A stretch of DNA of 64,000 nucleotides from Acidobacteriota bacterium. GTDB lineage: Bacteria; Acidobacteriota; Thermoanaerobaculia; UBA5066; Gp7-AA6. Location: NCBI GenBank assembly GCA_027307335.1, contig DAHUXD010000013.1, positions 44,939-108,938 of the forward strand, read 5' to 3'. Below, piece after piece: positions 8,487 through 16,063 of the stretch. The notes beneath the pieces were generated by a model. The model was not told the origin of the DNA and did not search any database. It saw nothing but the letters and a program-made list of their open reading frames with translations. A program made the translations under genes and the position numbers. Position 1 is the stretch's first letter. The number at the start of each line of letters is the position of its first letter.

Positions 8487-9091
8487 CGCTGGGACATCCC
8501 GGGCTTGTAGAGACCCTGCTTCGTCATGTACTCCGCGACCGGCCCCGGAACCTTTCCCCCGATGCTCCTGCCCTCCGCCAGCGCGTTCCGGACGTCCGTC
8601 GCGGAGATTTTAACCGATCCCGCGTCGAAAACGGACAGGCGATCGGCAAGTCCAGGGACGACCGGGACGCGGACGTTCGCGCCGGCGAACGGCTCGCGCT
8701 GGAAGGCGGCGATCCGCGCGATCGAGAGGATCGCCTCGGGCTCCCGCCACCGGTCGAAGCCCGCGAGGATGTCGGTGCCCATGAGGAGCCACAGTTCGTC
8801 GTCCGGGTGGCGGGCGGCGACCGCGCGCAGCGTGTCGATCGTGTAGGAGGGCGGCTCCCGGTCGAGCTCTTCGAGGTCGATCGACCAGTCGGGCCGGCCC
8901 TCGAGCGCGAGCGCGAGCATCGCGACGCGGTGCCGCGCGTCCGTGGGCTTCGTGTCTCCCTTGTGCGGCGAGAGCCGGGCGGGGACGTAGAAGACCCGCC
9001 GGAGCTGAAACTTCATGGCCGCCGCCTCGACGGGCAGCAGGTGACCGAAGTGGACCGGGTCGAAAGTTCCCCCGAAGACGCCGATGCGCAT
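8483..9091 (-). CDS. nadD: Nicotinate-nucleotide adenylyltransferase
   Basis: The 202-residue enzyme adenylates nicotinate mononucleotide to deamido-NAD in NAD synthesis. It starts GGTFDPVHFGH with the HxGH nucleotidyltransferase motif (H14-H17). The C-terminal SATDVR matches the S-x-T-x-x-R signature. Length fits the family. It begins 8 bp after the obg stop codon and overlaps rsfS by 4 nt. Confidence 0.95.
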   Translation of the reverse strand: MRIGVFGGTFDPVHFGHLLPVEAAAMKFQLRRVFYVPARLSPHKGDTKPTDARHRVAMLALALEGRPDWSIDLEELDREPPSYTIDTLRAVAARHPDDELWLLMGTDILAGFDRWREPEAILSIARIAAFQREPFAGANVRVPVVPGLADRLSVFDAGSVKISATDVRNALAEGRSIGGKVPGPVAEYMTKQGLYKPGMSQR

Positions 9092-9099
9092 GCGGGAGG

Positions 9100-10143
9100 T
9101 TACTCCGCGCCGTCCCCGACAGGCTCGTCCGTCGCGATCGGGGCCGGCGCCGACGCCGCGAACTCGTGGAAGAGGAAGCCGACGAGCTCCTTCAATCCCG
9201 CCCCCGTCGCGGCCGAGATCTCGAGAAAAGGCCGTCCGCGCCGCTCGGCGGCGGCTCGGATCGAGGCGACCCGCTCGGGCGACGAGGCCGCGTCCATCTT
9301 CGACGCGACGACGACCCTGGGCCGGGCGGCGACCTCGGGCGAGAAGGCGGCGAGCTCCCGCTCGATCGACGCCACGTCCCGTTCGGCGTCCCCTTCCGCC
9401 GACGCGTCGACGAGGTGGCAGAGCAGGCGGCAGCGCTCGACGTGCTTGAGGAAGCGGATGCCGAGCCCCGCCCCGCGGTGCGCGCCCTCGATCAGCCCGG
9501 GGATGTCCGCGACGACGAGTGTGCGCGTGTCGTGATGGGACGTGACGACGCCGAGGTGCGGCACGAGGGTCGTGAACGGGTAGTCGGCGATCTTCGGCTT
9601 CGCCGCGGAGATCGCGGCGATGAGCGTGGACTTGCCGGCGTTCGGGAATCCGACGATCGCGACGTCCGCCAGGAGCTTCAGCTCGATCGAGAGACGCCGC
9701 TCCTCGCCCGGCAGGCCCGGCTTCGCGAAGCGCGGCGCCTGGCGCGTCGGCGTCGCGAAGTGCTGGTTGCCCCAGCCGCCGTTGCCGCCCTTCACGAGCT
9801 TCACGCGCTCCCCCGCGCGGACGAGATCGGCGAGCCGCTCGCCGCTGTCGGCGTCGGTGACGACCGAGCCGAGCGGCAGATGGACCTCGACGTCCTCTCC
9901 GGTCTTGCCGTGGCGGTTCGATCCCATGCCGTGCTCGCCCCGGCCGGCGCGGAAGCGGTTCTGGTGTCGAAGGTGGTAGAGCGTGTTGTAGGCGGGGTCC
10001 GCGACCGCCCAGACCGAGCCGCCGTGGCCGCCGTCGCCGCCCGAGGGTCCGCCCCGGGGAACGAATTTCTCCCGCCGGAAGGCGACGCAGCCGTTGCCGC
10101 CGTCGCCCGCCTTGACCTCGATTTCAGCCGAATCGATGAACAT
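9100..10143 (-). CDS. obgE: GTPase Obg (CgtA)
   Basis: This 347-residue ribosome-associated GTPase has the glycine-rich Obg fold (about 1-158; [24 protein letters not shown] start) and a G domain with G1 [10 protein letters not shown]3 [10 protein letters not shown]4 SKMD and G5 SAAT. There is no C-terminal OCT domain, as in many lineages. Obg acts in 50S assembly and stress control. It follows rpmA, separated by a palindromic repeat that abuts the rpmA stop. Confidence 0.95.
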   Translation of the reverse strand: MFIDSAEIEVKAGDGGNGCVAFRREKFVPRGGPSGGDGGHGGSVWAVADPAYNTLYHLRHQNRFRAGRGEHGMGSNRHGKTGEDVEVHLPLGSVVTDADSGERLADLVRAGERVKLVKGGNGGWGNQHFATPTRQAPRFAKPGLPGEERRLSIELKLLADVAIVGFPNAGKSTLIAAISAAKPKIADYPFTTLVPHLGVVTSHHDTRTLVVADIPGLIEGAHRGAGLGIRFLKHVERCRLLCHLVDASAEGDAERDVASIERELAAFSPEVAARPRVVVASKMDAASSPERVASIRAAAERRGRPFLEISAATGAGLKELVGFLFHEFAASAPAPIATDEPVGDGAE

Positions 10144-10155
10144 GGGACCGACGCT

Positions 10156-10203
10156 GTAGGGGCGGCGCTTGCCCCCGCGGGCGGCCGCGAGGGCCGCCCC
10201 TAC
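10156..10203. repeat. Palindromic intergenic repeat between rpmA and obg
   Basis: GTAGGGGCGGC (10156-10166) and GCCGCCCCTAC (10193-10203) are a perfect 11-bp inverted repeat around a GC-rich centre. The right arm supplies the TAG stop codon of rpmA (10200-10202). Similar GTAGGGGC palindromes are frequent dispersed repeats in high-GC bacteria (general knowledge). It could form a hairpin in the operon mRNA. Confidence 0.7.
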
Positions 10204-10460
10204 GAGGCGAGGGGCTCGACGGAGATGTGGCGGCCGAGGCGTCCCTTGTCGTGGAAGCGGACGGTTCCCGTGACCTTGGCGAAGAGCGTGTCGTCCTTGC
10301 CGCGGCCGACGTTGACGCCCGGAAAGAACTTGGTGCCGCGCTGGCGGACGATGATCGAGCCGCCGGGGACGACCTGGCCGGAAAAGACCTTCACGCCGAG
10401 CCGCTGCGAGTTCGAGTCGCGGCCGTTGCGGGAGGAACCCTGACCTTTCTTGTGTGCCAT
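10200..10460 (-). CDS. rpmA: 50S ribosomal protein bL27
   Basis: The 86 residues begin [20 protein letters not shown], the canonical L27 N-terminus that reaches the peptidyl transferase centre, and continue with [15 protein letters not shown]. The start follows GGGAGGA. It lies 10 bp after rplU in the classical rplU-rpmA-obg order. The stop codon falls inside a palindromic repeat. Confidence 0.97.
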   Translation of the reverse strand: MAHKKGQGSSRNGRDSNSQRLGVKVFSGQVVPGGSIIVRQRGTKFFPGVNVGRGKDDTLFAKVTGTVRFHDKGRLGRHISVEPLAS

Positions 10461-10470
10461 CGGATCCTCC

Positions 10471-10797
10471 CTAGCCCTCGATCGCCTCGATCCGGACCTG
10501 GATCATGGTCTGCCGGTGGCCCTTCGTGCGGCGGTACTGCTTGGTCCGCTTCTTCTTGAAGACGAGGACCTTGCGCGTCCGGATCTCGCCGAGGACCTTC
10601 GCCTGGACGGTGACGCCCTTCAGCGCGTCGGCGCCCGTGCGCACGTTGCCGTCGCCGGAGACGAGGATGACGCTGCCGCCCGAGAGCGCGAGCGTCTCGC
10701 CCTTCTTGATCTTCTCGCCGGCGGGCCGCTCGATGCGGACGACATCCCCCGCGGCGACCTTCAGCTGCTTTCCGCCGGAGCGGACGATCGCGTACAT
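10471..10797 (-). CDS. rplU: 50S ribosomal protein bL21
   Basis: The 108 residues start [11 protein letters not shown], the canonical bL21 N-terminus, and end with the [15 protein letters not shown] region that binds 23S rRNA. The start is therefore secure, yet there is no Shine-Dalgarno; a strong promoter has its -10 box only 11 nt before the ATG. First gene of rplU-rpmA-obg-nadD-rsfS. Confidence 0.97.
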   Translation of the reverse strand: MYAIVRSGGKQLKVAAGDVVRIERPAGEKIKKGETLALSGGSVILVSGDGNVRTGADALKGVTVQAKVLGEIRTRKVLVFKKKRTKQYRRTKGHRQTMIQVRIEAIEG

Positions 10798-10808
10798 AAG
10801 AGCCGCGA

Positions 10809-10836
10809 ATCATAAGGGTTTTCGGCGCAAAGTCAA
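10809..10836 (-). promoter_or_regulatory. Strong sigma-70 promoter of rplU, nearly leaderless
   Basis: On the minus strand TTGACT (10831-10836), a 16-nt spacer, then TATGAT (10809-10814); each hexamer matches consensus at five of six positions. Transcription would start near 10802, leaving about 5 nt before the ATG at 10797. Confidence 0.8.
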
Positions 10837-10872
10837 GCCCCAGCGGGCTCAGACACTTAGGTTCGGGCCGGG

Positions 10873-11301
10873 TCAGTCGTGGTCGATGGTGTCCGGGAGC
10901 TCGTTCTGGTCCTTCTTCCTCCGAGGGAAGTGGCGGGCGAGGACCGCGCCGACGCGCTCGACGCCCGCGATGACTCCCTCGGTCAGCTTCCCCTCCCGGA
11001 AGTGCGCCTCCATGGCGGCGGCCACCTCCTTCCAGAAGTCCTCGCCGCACTTCTCGTGGATCGCGGTGTCGCCGAGGATCCGGAACCGCCGCGCGCGCGG
11101 CGCGAGATAGATGAGGACCCCGTTGCGCTCGGCCGTCTTCGTCATGCCGAGGAGGTGGAAGCGCCGGACCGCCCGCATCTCGAGATCCTTCGGCACGCGG
11201 CGCGTCACGTGGACGCGGATCTCGCCGGACGTCTGCTTCTCGGCGGCCGCGATGGCGGCGACGATGCGGTCCGAGTCGAACTGCGCGAAGACCTTGGCCA
11301 C
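10873..11301 (-). CDS. TPM-domain protein (small, cytoplasmic-looking)
   Basis: The chosen GTG start (11301) gives 142 residues, beginning VAKVFAQFDSDRI, and follows GGAGG by 6 nt. A longer in-frame reading to 11472 overlaps the upstream gene and is low-complexity Ala. The core (IAAAEKQTSGEIRVHV, LGMTKTAERNGVLIYLAPRARRFRILGD) matches the TPM fold of the YgcG/Psb32 group, which can have phosphatase activity. The C-terminus is basic then acidic. It follows a TPM protein and LemA, a recurrent trio in bacteria, and has no signal peptide. Confidence 0.75.
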   Translation of the reverse strand: MAKVFAQFDSDRIVAAIAAAEKQTSGEIRVHVTRRVPKDLEMRAVRRFHLLGMTKTAERNGVLIYLAPRARRFRILGDTAIHEKCGEDFWKEVAAAMEAHFREGKLTEGVIAGVERVGAVLARHFPRRKKDQNELPDTIDHD

Positions 11302-11371
11302 GGACTTCCTCCAGGGCACGGTCCGGGCGATGCCCGCCCCGTGCTTCAGGCGCGGCGTTCCCTCGCCGCGC

Positions 11372-12166
11372 TCACCAGCTCCCCGAGGCGCCGCCGCCGC
11401 CGAAGGAGCCGCCGCCACCCGAGAACCCGCCCCCGCCGAATCCACCGCCGCCCCCGAAACCGCCGCCGCCAAATCCTCCGCCGATGAAGGGTCCGCCGAA
11501 CCCGCCCCACCATCCGCCGCCGCCGTGCGTCCGGAAGCGGCTCCGCCGGAAGATCATGGGAAGAACGAAAAAGATCCCGAAGAAGATCGCCATCGTCAGG
11601 CACGAGCCGAACTGGTCGTTGTGCCGACGCTTCCCCTCGTCGACGGTGCGGCCCGTCCCCTTGTACTCGCCTTTGACGGCGGCCATCATCGCGCTCGCGC
11701 CGGCGACGATGCCACCCGGGAAATCGCCCGAGCGGAAGCGCGGGACGATCTCGTCCTGGATGATGCGATTGGCGATCGCGTCGGGGAGCGGTCCCTCGAG
11801 CCCGTAGCCGACCTCGATGCGGACCTTCCGGTCCTCGGTGAAGACGAAGAGGATCGCCCCGTTGTCTTCCTTCTTCTGCCCCGCTCCCCACTTCTGCGCC
11901 GCGCGGATCGTGAAGTCCTCGAGGGTGAAGCCCTCCGGGATCTTCCGGTCGACCCAGACGAGGAGCTGGTCGGAGGTGTCCCGCTCGAACTGCTCCAGTC
12001 GGGCGTTCAGCGCCTCGGCCTCGCCGGGACCGAAGACGCCGGCGCGGTCCGTGACGTACCGCTGCGGCTTCTCCGGGATGAGCGCGTCGTAGCGGTCGCC
12101 GAGCGCGGCGGCCGCGATGAGCGCGACCGCGAACGCCGCGAGAACGACCGCCCTGTGACGGGCCAC
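11372..12166 (-). CDS. TPM-domain membrane protein with glycine-rich tail (YgcG family)
   Basis: The 264 residues comprise a signal peptide or N-terminal anchor (about 5-23), a TPM domain (VTDRAGVFGPGEAEALNARL to about 150, with DNGAILFVFTEDRKVRIEVGYGLEG), a membrane helix at about 190-208, and a C-terminal tail of Gly, Phe and Ser repeats ending SGSW. This layout is typical of YgcG-type proteins encoded beside LemA. The GTG start follows GGGAGG. Function is unsettled; envelope stress or membrane maintenance has been proposed for LemA/YgcG pairs. Confidence 0.85.
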   Translation of the reverse strand: MARHRAVVLAAFAVALIAAAALGDRYDALIPEKPQRYVTDRAGVFGPGEAEALNARLEQFERDTSDQLLVWVDRKIPEGFTLEDFTIRAAQKWGAGQKKEDNGAILFVFTEDRKVRIEVGYGLEGPLPDAIANRIIQDEIVPRFRSGDFPGGIVAGASAMMAAVKGEYKGTGRTVDEGKRRHNDQFGSCLTMAIFFGIFFVLPMIFRRSRFRTHGGGGWWGGFGGPFIGGGFGGGGFGGGGGFGGGGFSGGGGSFGGGGASGSW

Positions 12167-12202
12167 GCGCGCTCGCCTGCCTCCCGCCTCTCCCGGCCCG
12201 CG

Positions 12203-12850
12203 CTACTTCGCGGGCGCCGGCGCCGCCGTCGGCGCCGCGTTGCCGAAGTTGAACTGGACCTTCGGCGCCTGCTCCGCGCCCGGAGTCGTCGCCTTGAAGT
12301 ACGGCCGCTCCTTGAACCCGAACATCTGGCCGATGAAGTTCGTCGGGAAGCGCTTCAGGACGGTGTTGTACTGCTGCGCGGAGTCGTTGAACCGGCCGCG
12401 CGCGACCGTGATCCGGTTCTCGGTCCCCTCGAGCTGCGCCTGGAGGTCGCGGAAGTTCTGGTTGGCGCGGAGCTCGGGGTAACGCTCCGAGACGACGAGG
12501 AGCCGCTGCAGCGCGGAGCCCAGCTGGTCCTGCGCCGCCTGGTAGCGGGCGAGCGTCTCGGGATCCGTGGGCGCCTTGCCGGGGGTGACCGTGGCCCGAC
12601 CGACCGACGCGCGCGCCTCGGTGACGGCGGTCAGCGTCTCCTTCTCGAAGTTCGCCGCGCCCTGCACCGTCTGCACGAGGTTGGGGATCAGGTCGGCGCG
12701 GCGCTGATACTGGTTCTCGACCTCGGACCACTGCTTGTCCACGTCCTGCCCGAGGGTCACGAGCTTGTTGTAGGTGCCGGCGAACGAGATCGCGCAGATC
12801 ACGACGACGACCAGGAGAATCCCGAGGCACCCGAGTGCGAGCTTACCCAT
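12203..12850 (-). CDS. lemA: LemA family membrane protein
   Basis: The 215 residues start at an ATG preceded by AGGAGG, 6 nt away. One N-terminal membrane helix (about 4-24) precedes a helical domain with the family signature YNKLVTLGQDVDKQWSEVE and QRRADLIPNLVQTV, then NRITVARGRFNDSAQQYN. The C-terminus is a Pro/Ala tail. An upstream in-frame ATG at 12889 lies in a repeat and is unlikely. First gene of the lemA-TPM-TPM cluster. Confidence 0.92.
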   Translation of the reverse strand: MGKLALGCLGILLVVVVICAISFAGTYNKLVTLGQDVDKQWSEVENQYQRRADLIPNLVQTVQGAANFEKETLTAVTEARASVGRATVTPGKAPTDPETLARYQAAQDQLGSALQRLLVVSERYPELRANQNFRDLQAQLEGTENRITVARGRFNDSAQQYNTVLKRFPTNFIGQMFGFKERPYFKATTPGAEQAPKVQFNFGNAAPTAAPAPAK

Positions 12851-12869
12851 GCCAATCCTCCTTAGACGC

Positions 12870-12935
12870 GCGTGCGAAGCACGCTCCACCTTGAAACCCT
12901 CTCGCTCCGGGAGAGGGTAGGGTGAGGGGCGTCCC
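12870..12935. repeat. Intergenic palindromic repeats upstream of lemA
   Basis: Two hairpins lie side by side: GCGTGC/GCACGC (12870-12884) and CCCTCTC/GAGAGGG (12897-12917), the latter followed by TAGGGTGAGGGG. The second resembles the widespread CCCTCTCC...GGAGAGGGTAGGGTGAGGG dispersed repeat of many GC-rich bacteria. It lies between sixA and lemA. Confidence 0.6.
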
Positions 12936-12994
12936 TTCGCCGGCTGTCATCGTTCGGGTGGAGTCTACAGGAGGATCGAAGGGTGACCGGGAGC

Positions 12995-13489
12995 TCAGTC
13001 CCCGCCCGAGGCGATCCGCGCGAGGACCCTGGGCGGCAGGAGCGCGCGCAGCGACCCTGGCCCCGAGCCGTCCCACTCGACGCGCGCGACCGCCGCCTTC
13101 TTCATCGGAATCGCGTGACCGCCCCGGCCGAGAACGAGCCGGCCGAGGAGGGCCCCCATGTGGGGCTCGTGGCCGACCAGGAGCACCGACTCGACGCGCT
13201 CCGCCCGAACCTCCTCGAGGATCTCGGCGGGATCGCGGTCGGGCTCGAGCGCGGCGGTCTCGCGGAGGCGTCCGGAGAGCTTCAGGGCGCGCGCCGCGGG
13301 CTCCGCCGTCTGACGCGCCCGCGCGTAGGGCGACGTGAGCACGAGTTCGATGCCCGGCTCGAGGGCGGCGAGACCGCGCGCCACTTCCCGAGCGCGCTTG
13401 TGCCCGTCCTCGGTCAGCGTCCGGTCGGCGTCGCGTCCCGACGAAGCCCGCTCCTCGGCGGCCGCATGGCGCAGGAGCCAGATCTCCAC
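12995..13489 (-). CDS. SixA-like histidine phosphatase
   Basis: Starting at GTG 13489 gives 164 residues beginning VEIWLLRHAAAEE, the normal SixA N-terminus with the phospho-accepting RH motif (R7, H8). VLTSPYARARQTAE and LLVGHEPHMG supply the other active-site residues of the histidine phosphatase superfamily. SixA removes phosphate from histidine phosphotransfer proteins; small-molecule phosphatases of the family look similar. An ATG at 13513 is possible, but it touches a palindromic element, while the GTG has TAAACT 8 nt upstream. Divergent from the kinase gene. Confidence 0.85.
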   Translation of the reverse strand: MEIWLLRHAAAEERASSGRDADRTLTEDGHKRAREVARGLAALEPGIELVLTSPYARARQTAEPAARALKLSGRLRETAALEPDRDPAEILEEVRAERVESVLLVGHEPHMGALLGRLVLGRGGHAIPMKKAAVARVEWDGSGPGSLRALLPPRVLARIASGGD

Positions 13490-13497
13490 GGCCGCCC

Positions 13498-13503
13498 AGT
13501 TTA
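13498..13503 (-). promoter_or_regulatory. -10-like box TAAACT 8 nt before the sixA-like gene
   Basis: TANNNT box at leaderless spacing from the GTG at 13489; no Shine-Dalgarno is present. Confidence 0.35.
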
Positions 13504-13513
13504 GCGCGCTCAT

Positions 13514-13574
13514 GGGGTCAGGTCTCTCACGGAGTCGAGTCAACAAAAGATTCACCAATGAGAGACCTGACCCC
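13514..13574. repeat. 61-bp REPIN/MITE-like palindromic element
   Basis: GGGGTCAGGTCTCTCA (13514-13529) and TGAGAGACCTGACCCC (13559-13574) form a perfect 16-bp inverted repeat around a 29-nt, AT-richer loop. GGGGTCAGGTCT ends are familiar from REP-like elements associated with Y1 (RAYT) transposases (general knowledge). It sits exactly between the divergent sixA-like and kinase genes, between their -10-like boxes. No transposase gene is in the window. Confidence 0.7.
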
Positions 13575-13576
13575 GA

Positions 13577-13582
13577 TATCCT
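13577..13582 (+). promoter_or_regulatory. -10-like box TATCCT 6 nt before the kinase gene
   Basis: TANNNT box immediately after the palindromic element and 6 nt before GTG 13589; no Shine-Dalgarno is present. Confidence 0.35.
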
Positions 13583-13588
13583 TGACGA

Positions 13589-14632
13589 GTGGCGCTCTCG
13601 ACGGGCGAACAGCTCGGGCCTTACGAGATCCTGGCGCCCCTCGGCAAGGGCGGGATGGGCGAGGTGTATCGCGCCCGCGACAACCGCCTGCGGCGCGAAG
13701 TCGCGCTGAAGCTCCTCCTCGACGCGGCCGCCAACGACCAGGACAGCCTCCGCCGCTTCGAGCGCGAGACGCGGGCGGTCGCGACCCTGAATCACCCGTC
13801 GATCCTGGCGATCCACGACACGGGCACCCACCGGGCCGTGCCCTACGCCGTCACCGAGCTCCTCCAGGGCGAGACGCTCGCGGAGCGCCTGCGCGGCGGT
13901 CCGGTCCACCCCGAAAAGGCCGTCGAGATCGCGTGCCAGGTCGCCGAGGGCCTCGCCGCCGCGCACGGGAAGGGGATCATTCACCGGGACATCAAGCCCG
14001 ACAACATCTTCCTGACGAACGAGGGGCGAGCGAAGATCCTCGACTTCGGCATCGCGCGCATCGAGCAGCCGGCGCGGACCGCCGGGCTCTCGGGCGACAC
14101 GATCACCGGCCGGCGCGGCTCGAGCTCGCAGTTCCTCGTCGGCACCGCGGGCTACATGTCGCCCGAGCAGGTGCGGGGCAAGGCGATCGACGCACGGACC
14201 GACGTGTTCTCCCTCGGCGCCACGTTCTTCGAGATGCTCACCGGACGCCGCGCGTTCTCCCGGGACAGCCCGGTCGAGACGCTCGGCTCCGTGCTGCGGG
14301 ACGACCCGCGCAAGTTCCCGGAGGCGGAGAAGATCCCGGAGTCGATCCGCGTGTTCGTGTTCCGCTGCCTCGAGAAGGATCCGGCCGACCGCTACCAGTC
14401 CGCCTCGGACCTGGTCCTCGACCTGCGCGCGTACCAGGCCGAGCGGATCTCCCGCGCCGCCGAGCGCGTCACGTTCCGGTCCGAGCCGCCCTGGAAGCAC
14501 CGCCGGACGCGCGTGCTCCTGCGCACGGTCGGCGCGATCGTGCTCACGATCGCCGCGTTCTGGGCCGGCTCCTGCTGGGAGCACGGACGGCACGGATCGA
14601 TCACGGTGCGCGGGAACCCGTCCGCCCGCTGA
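13589..14632 (+). CDS. Membrane-anchored Ser/Thr protein kinase (Hanks type)
   Basis: The 347 residues carry a complete kinase domain: glycine loop LGKGGMGEVYRA, ATP-binding K41, catalytic HRDIKPDN (H132, D134), DFG (D152-G154) and APE-region equivalent YMSPEQVRG. One membrane helix near 309-329 ends at a short 18-residue extracytoplasmic tail with no sensor domain. The tail is too short to sense PASTA-type ligands, so input is probably intracellular or lateral. The GTG start lies 14 bp after a palindromic element. Confidence 0.92.
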   Translation: MALSTGEQLGPYEILAPLGKGGMGEVYRARDNRLRREVALKLLLDAAANDQDSLRRFERETRAVATLNHPSILAIHDTGTHRAVPYAVTELLQGETLAERLRGGPVHPEKAVEIACQVAEGLAAAHGKGIIHRDIKPDNIFLTNEGRAKILDFGIARIEQPARTAGLSGDTITGRRGSSSQFLVGTAGYMSPEQVRGKAIDARTDVFSLGATFFEMLTGRRAFSRDSPVETLGSVLRDDPRKFPEAEKIPESIRVFVFRCLEKDPADRYQSASDLVLDLRAYQAERISRAAERVTFRSEPPWKHRRTRVLLRTVGAIVLTIAAFWAGSCWEHGRHGSITVRGNPSAR

Positions 14633-14665
14633 TCCCGGGAATCCGGCAAGCTTCTTGAATCTCCC

Positions 14666-14681
14666 GTTTGCCATGGCAAAC
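14666..14681. promoter_or_regulatory. 16-bp perfect palindrome overlapping the PLD start codon
   Basis: GTTTGCCATGGCAAAC is self-complementary over all 16 bases, and the ATG of the phospholipase D-like gene is at its centre. It could be an operator for a dimeric repressor or an mRNA hairpin hiding the start. No regulator is identified. Confidence 0.4.
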
Positions 14682-15956
14682 GGCTTGCATCGACCCCTTG
14701 CATCGGCCGTGGCGACGCTCCTGTGCGCGTTCGCGGGCTCGGGCTGCTTCGTCATTTCCGCGGTCGTCGGCAACGAGAAGCGCGAGGTCTACAGGTTCGA
14801 TCGCGACCTGCGGGTCACGTCCCCGGATTTCCGGAGGTCCGCCGAGGCCCTCGGAAACCCGATGGTCGGGGGAAATTCGGCGACCCTCCTCGAGAACGGG
14901 GACGAGATCTTCCCCGCCATGATCCGGGACATCCGCGCGGCGAAGAAGAGCGTCAACCTCGAGACCTACATCTTCCAGCCCGACAAGGCCGGCCGCATGA
15001 TCGCGGACGCGTTGATCGACGCGTCCCGGCGGGGCGTCGAGGTTCGCCTGCTCGTCGATGCGTGGGGCAGCAAGTTCAAGGGGCTCGGACAGCAGCTCGA
15101 GGACGCGGGGGTGGACGCGAGAAAATATCGGCCGCTGCGCCTCTTCGCGATCCACAAGGTCGGCCGGCGCACGCACCGGAAAATCCTCGTCGTGGACGGC
15201 CGCATCGCGTACACGGGCGGCCTCGGGATCGACGACCGCTGGCTCGGCGACGCCCGCAATACGAAGGAGTGGCGCGACACGCAGGTGCGCGCCGAGGGCC
15301 CGGTCGCGGCGCAGATGCAGGCGATCTTCAGCGAGGACTGGACGTTCACGACCGGCGAGATCCTGACCGGCGAACGCTTCTATCCGAAGATCGAAGCCGA
15401 CGGGGGCACGCTCGCCCAGGCGATCAAGTCCTCGCGCGGCGACTCGACGTCCCTCGCCAAGATGCTCTTCTACATCGCGATCGAGAGCGCGACGCACTCG
15501 ATCTGGATCGAGAACGCCTACTTCCTCCCGGACAAGCAGGTGCGCGAGGCGCTGATCCAGGCGGAGCAGCGCGGGGTCGACGTCCAGATCATCGTGCCGG
15601 GCCGGAACATCGACTTGCCGATGGTCCGCTTCGCCTCCTGGAAGAGTTACGGCGCCATGCTGAAGGCGGGCGTGAAGATCTGGGAGTACCAGCCGACGAT
15701 GATGCACAACAAGACGATGGTCGTGGACGGCATCTACTCCACGGTCGGCTCGATCAACTTCGAGGCGCGCTCGATGTCGATGAACGCCGAGGAGTGCCTG
15801 GCGTTCTACGACAAGGCGTTCGCGGCGAAGATGGAAGCGATGTTCGGTCAGGACCGGAAGCGCTCGCAGCAGATCACCTACGCGACCTGGAAGCATCGCG
15901 GGTTCCCGAAGAAGCTTTCCGAAACGGTGTTCTGGGCGTTCTCGCCGTATTACTGA
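14673..15956 (+). CDS. Phospholipase D / cardiolipin synthase-like protein
   Basis: From ATG 14673 the protein has 427 residues. An N-terminal hydrophobic segment ends in AGSGC, a possible but imperfect lipobox. Two HKD motifs are complete: H168-x-K170-x4-D175 and H345-x-K347-x4-D352, each followed by the GG or GS-x-N element. This arrangement fits ClsA/B-type cardiolipin synthases or phosphatidyltransferases. No Shine-Dalgarno is visible, and a TTG at 14655 is an alternative start. It follows the kinase gene by 40 bp and may be co-transcribed. Confidence 0.85.
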   Translation: MANGLHRPLASAVATLLCAFAGSGCFVISAVVGNEKREVYRFDRDLRVTSPDFRRSAEALGNPMVGGNSATLLENGDEIFPAMIRDIRAAKKSVNLETYIFQPDKAGRMIADALIDASRRGVEVRLLVDAWGSKFKGLGQQLEDAGVDARKYRPLRLFAIHKVGRRTHRKILVVDGRIAYTGGLGIDDRWLGDARNTKEWRDTQVRAEGPVAAQMQAIFSEDWTFTTGEILTGERFYPKIEADGGTLAQAIKSSRGDSTSLAKMLFYIAIESATHSIWIENAYFLPDKQVREALIQAEQRGVDVQIIVPGRNIDLPMVRFASWKSYGAMLKAGVKIWEYQPTMMHNKTMVVDGIYSTVGSINFEARSMSMNAEECLAFYDKAFAAKMEAMFGQDRKRSQQITYATWKHRGFPKKLSETVFWAFSPYY

Positions 15957-15964
15957 AGACGACC

Positions 15965-16053
15965 TGTCATCCCGAGCGCAGCGAGGGATCCCTTTCTGGG
16001 AGGCGCTGCGGCTTCTGAAGGGAAGCCCTCGGGCCTCGGCCCTTGGGATGACA
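15965..16053. repeat. Dispersed palindromic repeat, copy 1
   Basis: Bounded by TGTCATCCC (15965-15973) and GGGATGACA (16045-16053). It fills the gap between two convergent genes. The sequence after the left end (GAGCGCAGCGAGGGATCCCTTT) is shared, almost base for base, with copy 2 at 35411. It may act as a bidirectional terminator. Confidence 0.75.
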
Positions 16054-16063
16054 AACCAGCGAG

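Noticed and set aside
11302..11472. N-terminal extension of the small TPM protein
   Set aside because: It overlaps the upstream TPM gene, is low-complexity, and the GTG at 11301 has its own Shine-Dalgarno.
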